This document shows positions 22,260 through 33,169 of a stretch of DNA of 64,000 bases, piece after piece. Within the stretch, counting starts at the first letter, position 1. Each line of letters starts with the position of its first letter. The stretch covers positions 108,273,319-108,337,318 of the forward strand of contig CP136066.1 in NCBI GenBank assembly GCA_032622095.1. Reading direction: 5' to 3'. Both the position numbers and the translations under genes were made by a program. The notes under the pieces were generated by a model. It saw only the letters and a list, made by a program, of their open reading frames with translations. It ran no database searches and had not been told where the DNA came from. Source of the DNA: Siphonodentalium dalli. Taxonomy: Eukaryota; Mollusca; Scaphopoda; Gadilida; Siphonodentaliidae.

Positions 22260-24580
22260 TTAAACTCACCTGTTGTCGATTAATACAGGCTGATTAGGGC
22301 GTCTCTTCCTGATAACTTTCGGATTTGTGATGGTTAGATTTGGTACATTATACAGCATTTATTGGTATATTTTGTGAATAAATGGTATTCATGGCATTTA
22401 TACGTGGACTTACTTACACACACATTATGACAGACCAATGGAATACTAGGGAATGTTATATGAAAAATAATTTCTCAATATACTGAAACATGTTTGTTCT
22501 ATACGCGTAGTGTGCCAATTATGAAAAATTATTAATTGTTATTATAACATGGAACACTTTTCGATACCAGTATGGTGTATCTTCGAAAAGTACAAAAACT
22601 GACTACACCGGATGAAAACATACAAGGCCTCGAATTTTCATCGAAATAGGGAAATTGTATGGTACACCATCGATAAATTGATAGATCGTGTGTCTATTGT
22701 GAAGAGATATATTATAATAACATTGAATATTTATTATGTGTTACTTATCCAGCTTGACAAGAACAGTGAATATCCGAAATTATCGAACAATTTATCTCAA
22801 AATCGACGCCATGTGCAGGTTCATTTTTCCTCATGCTTCAGTGGCATTTTGCCCCGATAAACAGTTTGTCGCCGCAAATAAACATTGAAACTGAATGTAT
22901 GTAGCCTTCACTAAAGTACTTGTATTCTTGTTGTCGCGATTTAAATGAAGTATCAGTCGAATTGAAGAACAATCCAGCAAAGTCTGGTGGTAAGTCCACC
23001 AAATTTGAAACACGTCGTTCCTTGTGGTCAGACATATCAAGCGTGTAATGTCTAACCCGCTATACTCCAGTCTGGCAATTTATGGCAGGCGTGGTTATCC
23101 CCGCTGGGCAGTAAAGTGAATTGTGCCGAGATCAAGGGGATCGTGCGATGTTGCAGCTAATTTGGGGCTAATTCCTAATTTCCCCACCCACGTCTGACAT
23201 CGAAGCTGAATCAGTAGTTTGATATATGAAGTTATTAATGAAATACTACGTATTGTAACTGTTGTTATTTATCTTTAAGTATTGTGTGAATTTTGAACTA
23301 CTTAATCAGTGGAGAGCTGTGCATTTGTACAGAAAGACGTGCAGTAATTTCATAGTATACAGGAATATGTTAGGGATTTGGGAAGCATAAAACACACTGC
23401 ATTTATATTAATATTTCTGTGTCATAATTAGGTCAAGGAGGCACCTTCACCTTGGGTCCTCGGCTGCACCTGCCCTTGGTCTCTCCATTCAGTCCCTATC
23501 AATACTCTCTTAGTAATAATATATTCAGTTAATTGCAGAGAACCATTGCAGATGGGAATTAAGAAAATAAAACACTTAAAACACAGAGCGATTACCGTTA
23601 CCAACATGACTTATATTTAAAATAATCCCGCCGTACACCCCCCCCATCACCAACGCGACGTAATTTTGGTACCATTTGTTGCGTTCTAAAAATAGGTCGC
23701 TTACAGTGGATTCGTAGAGATGATGAAATATGAGTGTGACAGAGAAGATTGTTTGATCGAAAGCATTTGAATTACGTACGTCACAAGAAAATATTTGTCC
23801 CCTGAATGGAATAAAATTTAAACATAAGTTCAAATTAAACAGTCACGCACAGATGGGTTCATGTTTGCTATGTGTCTTAAACTGTTAATCAGGTGTCGCT
23901 CGGCACGTTCGAAGTGCATAAAATAGCACCAACAGGGCCTTTTTTGTCGGAGTGTTCACTCAACTGTTGATAAAGAACAAAAACGGTACCTTACGATAAT
24001 GATAACAACGCGGTGGCCGAGTCAAAATTGACACATTCCGACACATTATTGAGAATGGAGGCCGATAATTTGACAACAGTATCAACTATCAAGTCGATTC
24101 AATTGAAAAATAAACATACAAAAAAAAAAACGTCGGTTGAGGCAGAATCACGTCGGTCGGTATTGTTTTAAACCGAAACCGAGTTGTTTTCAACACACAT
24201 TGTTTGTGTAATCTTTATTCAGTTCGTCCTCTGATGGCATACCGTGGAATTATAGAGGAAATCGTAAAATGTCGCACATTTCCAGTTTTTGGCGCTTGCA
24301 GTTAATTTTCACTGGGCAATGGATTTGCCACATATGGATCGAGAATATTACACCTTTATTTAATATGCTCATTTGCCCATATTTTTTTTAATAATAGCCA
24401 CTCGAATAAAAAATGGGAATAATTTAATTTACTCATTCTCGGTTATGGTCTCAAACCACATTACTCTTGCCCATTTTACGGGACTAACGAAAAGGTTCGA
24501 TATAAACGAATCCCGTCTAAGGTTTCGAACCGGACCGAATCATCACGGCGGTTTCAAATCGAACCGAACCTCGAACGGTT
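22260..24580. other. No recognised gene
   Basis: Plain AT-rich DNA. Minor items are a C9 run near 23637 and hAT-like 'aaccgaaaccgag' motifs near 24170 and 24540 that I could not assign to an element. Short open frames at 22612-23040 and 23576-23833 have no recognisable motif. Confidence 0.45.
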
Positions 24581-25091
24581 CGCAGGGGACTAGTCCCTAT
24601 TTGCGGAGGTGACTTTGCGGAGGTCCCCGAATTCGCGGAGGTCCCCTAAAATGGGCGAAATATGTTGATTTTAATGAGGGAACGGGTGCGTATATGTAAA
24701 TTGATACGTATTTTAAACAAATAACGACACGATCATCATAATAAGAGGTCTGTTCTATCAATTATGTATGCGCTGAGTTCACTTGGTACAAATCAAACGG
24801 CGATAATTATTCACTATATAGATCTATATGTCCTCGTATGCCAGAAGGACTCCTTAAAGTTGTGAATAAGATGAAGAATATTTATTAGATGTTATTTATT
24901 AAGTCAATCAAATAATATTATTCATTAGCTAGCGCATATACATTGTATATATACACTCCCGGAGATTGCTGCGCGGGTGTCCTGATCACGCAAATTAAAT
25001 CGCAGAGGTCCCCTAAAATGGGCAAAATATGTTGATTTTAATGAGGGAATGGGTGCGTATATATGGAAGCGTATTAGTGCCACCTAACAAA

Positions 25092-25243
25092 AAATACTAT
25101 CTCCTAATTAGGAGATAGTATCTCCAGATTAGGAGATAGTATCTCATGATTGGGAGATAGTATCTCCTAATTAGGAGATATCATCTCATAATTAGGACTT
25201 AGTATCTCCTAATTAGGAGATATTATCTCCTAATTAGGAGTTA
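25092..25243. repeat. 21-bp palindromic tandem array
   Basis: About seven units of AGTATCTCCTAATTAGGAGAT. Each unit contains the perfect 16-bp palindrome TCTCCTAATTAGGAGA, centred on TAATTA. Several units vary by one to three bases, often on both sides of the centre. Confidence 0.85.
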
Positions 25244-25609
25244 ACACAAACATGTTGTGGTCATATTCATATTGTCTACGGATCACACGGCGGACGGTCG
25301 CGTCGCTCCGTTCGTTCTCATGCCTTCCCCCTTGTTTTCTAACTTAAAGGTTTAAAATGAGGGGTTAAGGAAAGGGCCTATGGGCCCTTTCGAGAATCCC
25401 GGGGTTAGCCAACCAATCCGCTGCTGTCATTTTAGTATATATAGAACAAGATTCTGTTACAGGGCCAGGTATGTGTACCATATAGTTAATCAAAATATAA
25501 ATTGATTCAAACAGCATGTGATATAAATCTTTATTAACCAAAAAGATAAAAATATGGAACAATGTATATATAGATACGTAAAAATATAATGACAATACAT
25601 AAAACCGGC

Positions 25610-25722
25610 GGTTACTAACAATGTCTGGTTGTTTGTGAAGTCTTACAATGTTCTGAAGACCACCATAAGCTGGTAGAATTTGTTCAATCCAATCAACTAA
25701 TCCAATTAGAACACTCTTAATA
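25610..25722 (-). other. Coding-like stretch of ~38 codons, unidentified
   Basis: On the minus strand it reads SVLIGLVDWIEQILPAYGGL and then QNIVRLHKQPDIVSNRR, a balanced, protein-like composition unlike the surrounding repeats. It is bounded by the CAGTCCTTCG element on one side and a weak GTTTTATG donor on the other. It may be an exon captured by the foldback element. I do not recognise the family. Confidence 0.3.
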
Positions 25723-26628
25723 CAGTCCTTCGATTTTGAGGCGCGCACGCGGATCTAAAAACCAGCGAGTTATTAAATGCGCACGCCGAAAAATTTAAAT
25801 GCGCACGTCGGAATTTGCAGCCAGTGAACGAGATTTTAACAAACAGCACATCAATGGTTAAACGCCGACAAGACTATTCACCGTGTATCTTTCTCAGTAG
25901 CGATGACGTTGATTACGAACATAATAACAAAGATCAAAGCGGCCGCCGGCTTCTTTCTCACTCAATGATTCGGGTACACCTCGTCACAACTGCTGCACGT
26001 GCGAGTTCCCGCAAAAAACAGTGTCAATTCTTTGGCAGCCTCGTTTGATGTTTCGGCATGCGGGATTCGCCGATTCATTTGAATATTATTGGCATAGATT
26101 AGGTTTTAAGTTTAACTATACTTCGAAGCTATACTTCGAAGCCAGTATCTCTCGACTCGGAGAAAAACGAAAAATGGACATTGGAGCCTCCTCAAATACC
26201 GACTATATCAAAACGAAAGAGAGCCCCGGTTGATTCGTCGGATTCCGGTGAATCTGATTGCGGTAACGACTCCACTTCCGAGTTTGAAGTTTTAAGCGAC
26301 TGCGAGTCTGGTGAGCATGCGCTCTCAGACGCGGAAGTGGACTCATTACCGTGATTAGATTCACCTGGATTGCCAGATAATCGGATTATTGTGGACTAGA
26401 TATTGTACTACAATATAAACATATGTTTTTATTTCTGTTTTCACTTTAAGTTGCCAAAGGCACACTTGGAATTATACGTGTGTATCATTATAATTGTGTT
26501 TGTCTTTATTCAGTAATCATTTCATCCATGTTAATTTGAATTGTGCTCCCGCAAAAAAAGGCGCGCGCAAATTCCAAAAGCTCCGAGCGATATATCGGGC
26601 ACCTACGTTTTCCAAATTCGAAGGACTG
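25723..26628. mobile_element. CAGTCCTTCG element, copy 2, 7-bp TSD
   Basis: TIR CAGTCCTTCGATTTTG ... CAAATTCGAAGGACTG with TSD CTTAATA at 25716-25722 and 26629-26635. It is about 130 bp shorter than copy 1 (14064-15101) but shares the interior. An open stretch at about 26157-26354 reads SKRKRAPVDSSDSGESDC and continues acidic, ending DAEVDSLP and TGA. This looks like the N-terminal nuclear-localisation and acidic region of a transposase or accessory protein. The remainder of any transposase is missing. Confidence 0.82.
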
Positions 26629-28010
26629 CTTAATATATTACTAATACGCTTCCATATATACGCACCTGTTCCCTCATTAAAATCAACATATTTCGCCCAT
26701 TTTAGGGGACCTCCGCATCAGTCCGCGATTTAATTTGCGTGATCAGGACACCCGCGCAGCAATCTCCGGGAGTGTATATACTAGTATAAGCGCTAGCTAA
26801 TGAATAATATTATTTGATTGACTTAATAAATAACATCTAATAAATATTCTTCATCTTATTCACAACTTTAAGGAGTCCTTCTGGCATACGAGCCATTACG
26901 AGGACATATAGATCTATATAGTGAATATTTATCGTCGTTTGATTTGCACCAAGTCGTCCAAGTGAACTCGGCGCATATATAATAGAACAAACCACTATTA
27001 TGATGACTGTGTCGTTATTTGTTTAAAATATGTATCAATTGACATATACGCACCCGTTCCCCCATTAAAATCAACATATTTCGCCCATTTTAGGGGACCT
27101 CCACGATTTAATTTGCGTGATCAGGACACCCGCGCAGCAATCTCCGGGAGTGTGTGTATATATATAGGCGCTAGCTAATGAATAATATTATTTGATTGAC
27201 TTAATAAATAACATCTAATAAATATTCTTCATCTTATTCACAAATTTAAGGAGTCCTTCTGGCACACGAGAATATTTATCGCCGTTTGATTTGCACCAAG
27301 TGAACTCGGCGCATATATAATTGATAGAACAGACCTCTATTATGATGATCGTGTCGTTATTTGTTTAAAATACGTATCAATTGACATATACGCACCCGTT
27401 CCCTCATTAAAATCAACATATTTCGCCCATTTTAGCCTTTTTTAGGGGACCTCCGCGAATTCTGGGACCTCCGCAAATAGCCTAGGCCAGGGACCTACTG
27501 CAAATCGTCGCACCCCATGGGTATTCCCAGACCTGATAAGTGATAAAACATATTATTAATGAAATTCACATTTCATTTGGAACTGATGTAAGTTCACGCA
27601 ATTGATTTTCGTTCTCAATCCTACTAGTCGTAGTAAACTAATAGGCCTGGTCCCTAGACTTTGTGGCACCACCGGCAATGTGGCTGCCTGTGTCAACTGT
27701 CATCGACGGGATTTTAAGAAATTTATGCGGCCAGTTTGGAAATGCCTGTGGGACCGTGTGTCGGCGTATAAAATTAGACAAGATGCTCAATATATGCTCC
27801 CACAAATACAGTGAAAGACTACCTTAAACGTTGAATTTTACTGATAATTTCATCGAAATTTGGCGTTGATTTACTCATTTTCCCTGGCGCGAGCGAAATC
27901 AAAATAAACAAGTGCGCATGTTCGGGGAAAATTAATTCGTATTCTGCATGAATTACTTCCCTTGATACGCAAGCGCAACAGTGACGTTCGCATACAAGTC
28001 AATGTTCATG

Positions 28011-28013
<3 letters not shown>

Positions 28014-28053
<40 letters not shown>

Positions 28054-28110
28054 TCACTATCTCTCCCCCACTCCCCTCTCTCTCTTTCTCTCTCACTCGT
28101 TCTCTCTCCA
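28014..28110. repeat. CT and CA microsatellite
   Basis: Runs of CT, then CACA, then interrupted CT. The interval 27500-28010 has no recognised feature. Confidence 0.9.
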
Positions 28111-29170
28111 GTTGTAGGCCTACCTATTTATCTATATTAAATAGCCTATATATAGAGGGGGACCACCCCACCCCCTCTGGCATCCGGCATCCGGCCTAAA
28201 ATGGGGGTTGCATCTGGAATACTCCATAACAGAGGGTGGCATCCGGAATACTATTTATACCAATTTAACCCATTGCTGCCAAACGTTTAGGCCATAGCTA
28301 AAACAACGCAGAAATAGAAAAATCGCCGATTTTAACATCAGTGATCGTTATTGTCACGACAAATCCACACCTGTTTACTATTGTGAGTTGGGAACACTTA
28401 GGCGAAGAACTGTCCTTATATCATATCCAAATAAAAGTCCCCCAAAATCTAAAATGGCGCCCACAATGGCCGAAATATTTTGAAAAATCACTGAAATTCC
28501 TTTATTTCCACATCATTGGGCATTATTTTCGAGACAACTGGACACATGCTGACAGTTGAGTTGGAAGTACTGAGATGAAGTAATTACCTTGCATCTCATG
28601 CAAGAAATTGTTTTCCAAATTGAAGATGGTGGTCAAAATGGCGACCGAAATTTGAAAACAAGCTCACATTCCTTTACTTTCTTATGATGGGCATTATTCT
28701 TACGCGATTTATGCCCACAATTACATGTTCATATGGAAAATTTATATGAAGTACTCAATTGAGTTTGGCAAATTCTCACAGTCAAGATGGCGACCAAACT
28801 GGCGGCCAGAAATTGAAAAGAAGTCGATATTATCACATACAAATTTCAACTTTTTGTCATTATTTCGATGGACAAAACGGTACATAATATCAGCCATCTA
28901 TTAGTTCCAACATAAGTCGTAGCCTTCTGGAATGATGAAACCCACAATTAATAATCGCGATGTGGCATTTCGAAATCCATTCTCCACGTAGCGCCCATAA
29001 TGGCCGTAACCGTATATAGGTGCGCCGAATAGTCATATTTTGACTTCCAAGAATCAAAACAACAGTACCTGAGTTTATTCTGATTTGCCACATTTAGCAT
29101 TATCTGGACCAGTTTCCGTCTCTTCGTCAGATTAATCTATCTCGCTTACACCAACACAGTTTTCTAAACT

Positions 29171-29272
29171 TCTTTGTAGAAAGGTCCCACTAATCGGAAT
29201 GTTTCAAACTATGCATATGCAGGTGCCGGTCTCTATCTGCGTATTTTCAGCTTTGGTGACCTAATGGGGATA
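29171..29272. repeat. 102-bp target-site duplication, left copy
   Basis: Identical base for base to 31289-31390. It flanks the LINE at 29273-31288. Confidence 0.93.
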
Positions 29273-31288
29273 TATATATATATTTCTTTATTGCCTCCAT
29301 CTGGGGAGAGTATATTATATACAACATTATTTACAAATACAGATAGCATGTCACAAGCATGTGGTTGAACAGATTATATACCAATATGTGATATTATTAT
29401 ATAAAAAAACAAAAACAAAAAACAATCAAATTTAAAGAAAAAGAGGTGGGATATAAAAATAAATAAAAAAACAAACAAAAAAACAAATAAAAAACGGAGA
29501 GTATTTAATGAACAACATTTTCACGAATGTCACAAGCATATGGCTGAACATATTACACCAACGTGATATTATATTCGTAGAAAGTAGGAAAAAATAAAAG
29601 AAATGAATGAAATTAAAAAAAAAGAAAAAAAAAAGTGGCGGTTTCTTGATTACATTGAGTTGTTAGATACATAGATAATTAACACATATCCTATGCTATG
29701 ATAATTAACACACATATACAAAATGTTTTATACCAGTATGAACAACTAAGAATGTCGCATCCGTATGCTCGTTTAGAGCTATATACACAATCGAATATCT
29801 CACACGCGCGGGGATGTGAGGCAGAATTCACTATTATTGAAAACGCCAGTCGTGTGAACACTAGATATGTTATTTGTTTGTAACTAGTCTACACATAGCC
29901 ACGAAATACGATGATGTTACGTCAATTATCAAATTGTGGCATCGCTGGATGGGTGAAGTTAAGTGTGGGTCCTCTGAACCGAGCACTATAGCAAGAAAGT
30001 CATCTCTTGATAGACCGTCCAGGTAGAGGAAAACGCCAACGCCGTGATGGTTTAATAATGTCTCCCATAGACGGTTCCTCAGCTGTAAAATTGAAAGACC
30101 TATACAAGAGAACATTAAGTGATATAGTTCATTATCGTATGTTTTGTAGCATTGGTGGCACGTCAAGTTATTTTGGAAAGTTGTTTTGTTCAATAGTTTT
30201 GCTAAATTGAAGAATTTGTCCGCTGAATTCGGGCGAGACTGAAGAAGCCTCCAAATTTTCCACCCAGAGAGAGGGTCTCGAAGAACTTTCGTAGCAACAG
30301 AAAATTTCTTATCACTGGACATGGACTGATTCCATTGTGACATGTAGGTGATCTTCACGACACTTTTGACAATTGTCTTCCATGAATTTTGATCGGGGAA
30401 GTCGCCGTGGATTAGAAAATTATCAACATGATTCAAAAGACTATACTGCTCGAGTAAGGGAAAGACTTCAGAGACGAATCCGGACACTGGACGATGGAAC
30501 AGACGGTAGAGGTGTGCTTTGAAAATGAAGAGTTCAAGTGGAGTTTGGTGTCCAAGAGGAAGGTGAATCAAGTGTCCGAGGAAGCATAGTTTCCGTGTAT
30601 GCATTTCTTTCTGAGCGGGAAGTTGACCTATTAATCCTAGCGCAAGACACGTACTTGTGCGCTTCGGCAATTTCTGCGCGTATTTCACACACGTGCGCAG
30701 AGAACGTTCTATCACATTGGCGGATGATTGAGATTGTAGTGAAATAATTTCAGTACCATATATAGTGCCTTTGGTAAAACAACTGTTCGCAGGAGATGGC
30801 CCATAGTCAGAGGAGTAACACATTTGAGAGAATCGTTGCCAATCATAGAGAAAAACGTTTTTCGAAGTTTTGTTGCCACATCAGAAGAGTGTGATGAACT
30901 GCTGGAAAATTTGTCCTGAAGCAAACCGAGGTGAAGGCAATCCTTGTCTTCTTTTAAAGTATCAGATCCGAGCCGCCAGTGTCTGTATTGACGATCATAT
31001 ACGTGTCTGGGTTCATTGAAGACGACAATCTTGCTTTTTGTGCAGGAAAATCCGAATCTCCACCGAACGCTGTAGTCATAGCATATATTTAGGAGATTAT
31101 CCAGTCCTTGTTTGGTAAGAGCGAGAACGGCTATATCATCGGCTGTGGTTGGTGCGGCACAATGAAAGGAACTGACACTGAGACCGTGCTGCGACTTGTT
31201 CAGGTCGATCAAAAGGTCGTTGATGTAGACAAGGTAGCAAAAAGGTGATAACACACCCCCTTGCCTTGTTCCTTGGCCGATGCTGAAC
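29273..31288 (-). mobile_element. 5'-truncated LINE (non-LTR retrotransposon)
   Basis: On the minus strand the insert begins inside a reverse-transcriptase domain at 31288. It runs through the RT C-terminal region and a 3' UTR with an internal ~100-bp duplication (29300-29420 and 29490-29600), and ends GGCAATAAAGAAA followed by TA repeats at 29273. An AATAAA signal plus simple-repeat tail and 5' truncation are typical of target-primed reverse transcription. The flanking 102-bp perfect direct repeat is an exceptionally long TSD. The clade is uncertain (CR1/Jockey group likely). Confidence 0.9.
29870..31288 (-). pseudogene. LINE reverse transcriptase, C-terminal part, frameshifted
   Basis: The first segment reads FSIGQGTRQGGVLSPFCYLV (RT motif with RQG..LSP) and then APTTADDIAVLA, where ADD is the RT catalytic pair. 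After a 2-base expansion in a TATATA tract near 30758-30765, the second frame continues GTEIISLQSQSSANVIERSL and ends at 29870. Near the end is a CxxC-x9-HxxxxC cluster (CHQC ... HLMFSC), a zinc-knuckle-like motif found at the C-terminus of several LINE proteins. The 5' part of RT and any endonuclease are absent through truncation. Confidence 0.88.
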
Positions 31289-31390
31289 TCTTTGTAGAAA
31301 GGTCCCACTAATCGGAATGTTTCAAACTATGCATATGCAGGTGCCGGTCTCTATCTGCGTATTTTCAGCTTTGGTGACCTAATGGGGATA
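31289..31390. repeat. 102-bp target-site duplication, right copy
   Basis: Identical to 29171-29272. Confidence 0.93.
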
Positions 31391-33169
31391 ACAACATGTA
31401 CAGCTGGTGATATTCCCAAACAGCCACCTCTCAATATATGGTTCGTCAATTCACATACTCATCTAATGCACTGACGTACCCGGAAAACTTCTGTATATGG
31501 CTTCGAATGTTAAAGCCTGACATGTGACGGATGCCTTTCTGCTAAGGCGTAGAAGACCATAACGCATAATATACCCACACGTCTTGACCGCATACGTGAC
31601 TGTGAGTATTAATTGCCAAACTCAAATGAATACATACTTCATATCAATATTCCATATCAACATGTAATGGTGGGTAGAAATCACGAAACAATAACGCCCA
31701 TCGTAAGAAAGTAAATGAATTTAGGCGTGTTTTCAAATTTCGGTCGCCATTTTGGCCGCCATGTTGGATTTGGAAAACAATTTCTTGTATGAGATGTAAG
31801 GTAATTACTTCACCTCAGTATTTCCAACTCAACTGTAAGAATCGGTGGAGTTGTCTCGACAATAATGCTCAATGATGTGAATATGAGGGAATTTCGGTGA
31901 TTTTTCAAAATCTGTCCGCCATTGTGGGCGTCATTTTGGATTTGGAAGACTTTTATTTGGATATGCTACAAGGACATTTCTTCGCCTAAGTGTTCCCAAC
32001 TCACAATAGTAAGCAGGTATGGAGTTGTTGTGGTAATAACGCTCACTGATGTTAAAATCAGCGATTTTCGGCGATTTTTCTATTTCTGTAGCTATTTTGG
32101 CCGCCATCTTGGATTTGGGCGAATATTCCTCAACTCAGGTATAAGAGGAATCCTAGCTCGAGTATCTACTGCACATATATATGCATAGGTGTTGTTATGA
32201 TAGCAATAACATTCATTGATTCGAAACATTACATCGCGTTATTTGCGTCGATTCGGCTTTGACCTTTATACCCGTATTTGGGAAAACGTGATATCGGACA
32301 AAAATATCCCACAATGAATATATATTATGGTCCCCTGTGTTCGCCGATAAATGTATAAATTTACGCCAAGATGCCAAAATTTTCCCACAGAGACAGACAG
32401 AGATAAACGAAAGGTGGTGAAATATCAGATAAATGGCATATTTTCACACTTCGGTGGCCACCTTGACCGCTATATTGGATTCTGGTGTCGGATTTTTGGA
32501 TAATTTGTAATGGTTGTATATTAGCATAACGAATCGAGCGGAGACAAGACCGCATGTGATATCATCTTTACTATAATGGTGATCAAAGATTTCTGGTGCA
32601 TATAAAAAAAATGGCCGCCATGATGGACGCCATCTTGTCTGGAGTCTCTGCGGCCACTTTGTTTTCTTGTTAACAACAGAAAAAAATTAGAGGAGACATT
32701 AAGAAAGAAAATTAGTGGGGTGAAGTTAAGTCCTGGGGGGGGGGGGTGCAGAGGTCGACCAATATCTCCTGGACTAGATGCCTCAAATTTGAGCGCCATG
32801 TTTACTAAGTTAGATTTTCAAGGTCGCAAGTCGAAGTCTCGAAAGCGATCGAGTTATCTCTCGTACTATACATTTTGCATTCACCGTCTACACTATTGTT
32901 GTCATTGTTTCTATTGACGCGGGACTATTGTGAAATGCCGTCGTTCGACGGGTAGGAAAATAAAATATGTGACAATCATAGTTAATTATGAATGCAAAAA
33001 CAACACTAAATAATATCTGTCATTGTAATTTCGGCATCCGGAATACGAAATATACAGGTTTCGGCATCCGGCGTACTGCATGACACTCGGCATCCGGAAT
33101 ATACTCTATATTAACCCCGGAATCCGGCGTACGAAAAGGGGGTGGTCCCCCTCTATATATCTCCCCTCT

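Larger units (their letters stand above)
24590..27500. mobile_element. Foldback element with GCGGAGGTCCCC termini
   Basis: The left arm (about 24590-25082) is repeated in inverted orientation on the right, once at about 26637-27060 and again at about 27040-27475. The termini carry tandem 'gcggaggtcccc' boxes and a 'gtccct..tttgcgg' outer end. A relic of the same terminus ('ggggacctacgcgaat ... gggacctactgca') is at 33838-33915. The centre holds a palindrome array, a coding-like stretch and a CAGTCCTTCG element. I could not fix the TSD. Confidence 0.75.
28146..33163. mobile_element. 5-kb foldback element with ATGGCGGCC-type modules
   Basis: The ends are 'tatatagagggggaccacccc' inverts at 28147 and 33142-33162. 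Next inside come several 'ggcatccggaatac' boxes (28190-28255; 33025-33135). Long arms of tandem ~200-bp modules follow: left arm about 28260-29100, right arm about 31690-32480, in inverted orientation. Each module has a motif such as AAAATGGCG or GGCCGCCATCTTGG and a block 'ttcctttatttc ... gggcattatt'. The AT-rich flanks make the TSD ambiguous. A LINE is inserted in the loop (29273-31288). No transposase is evident. Confidence 0.78.

Noticed and set aside
25092-25243. CRISPR-like array of palindromic repeats
   Set aside because: There are no unique spacers; units abut with 5-base joins, and the sequence is animal DNA.
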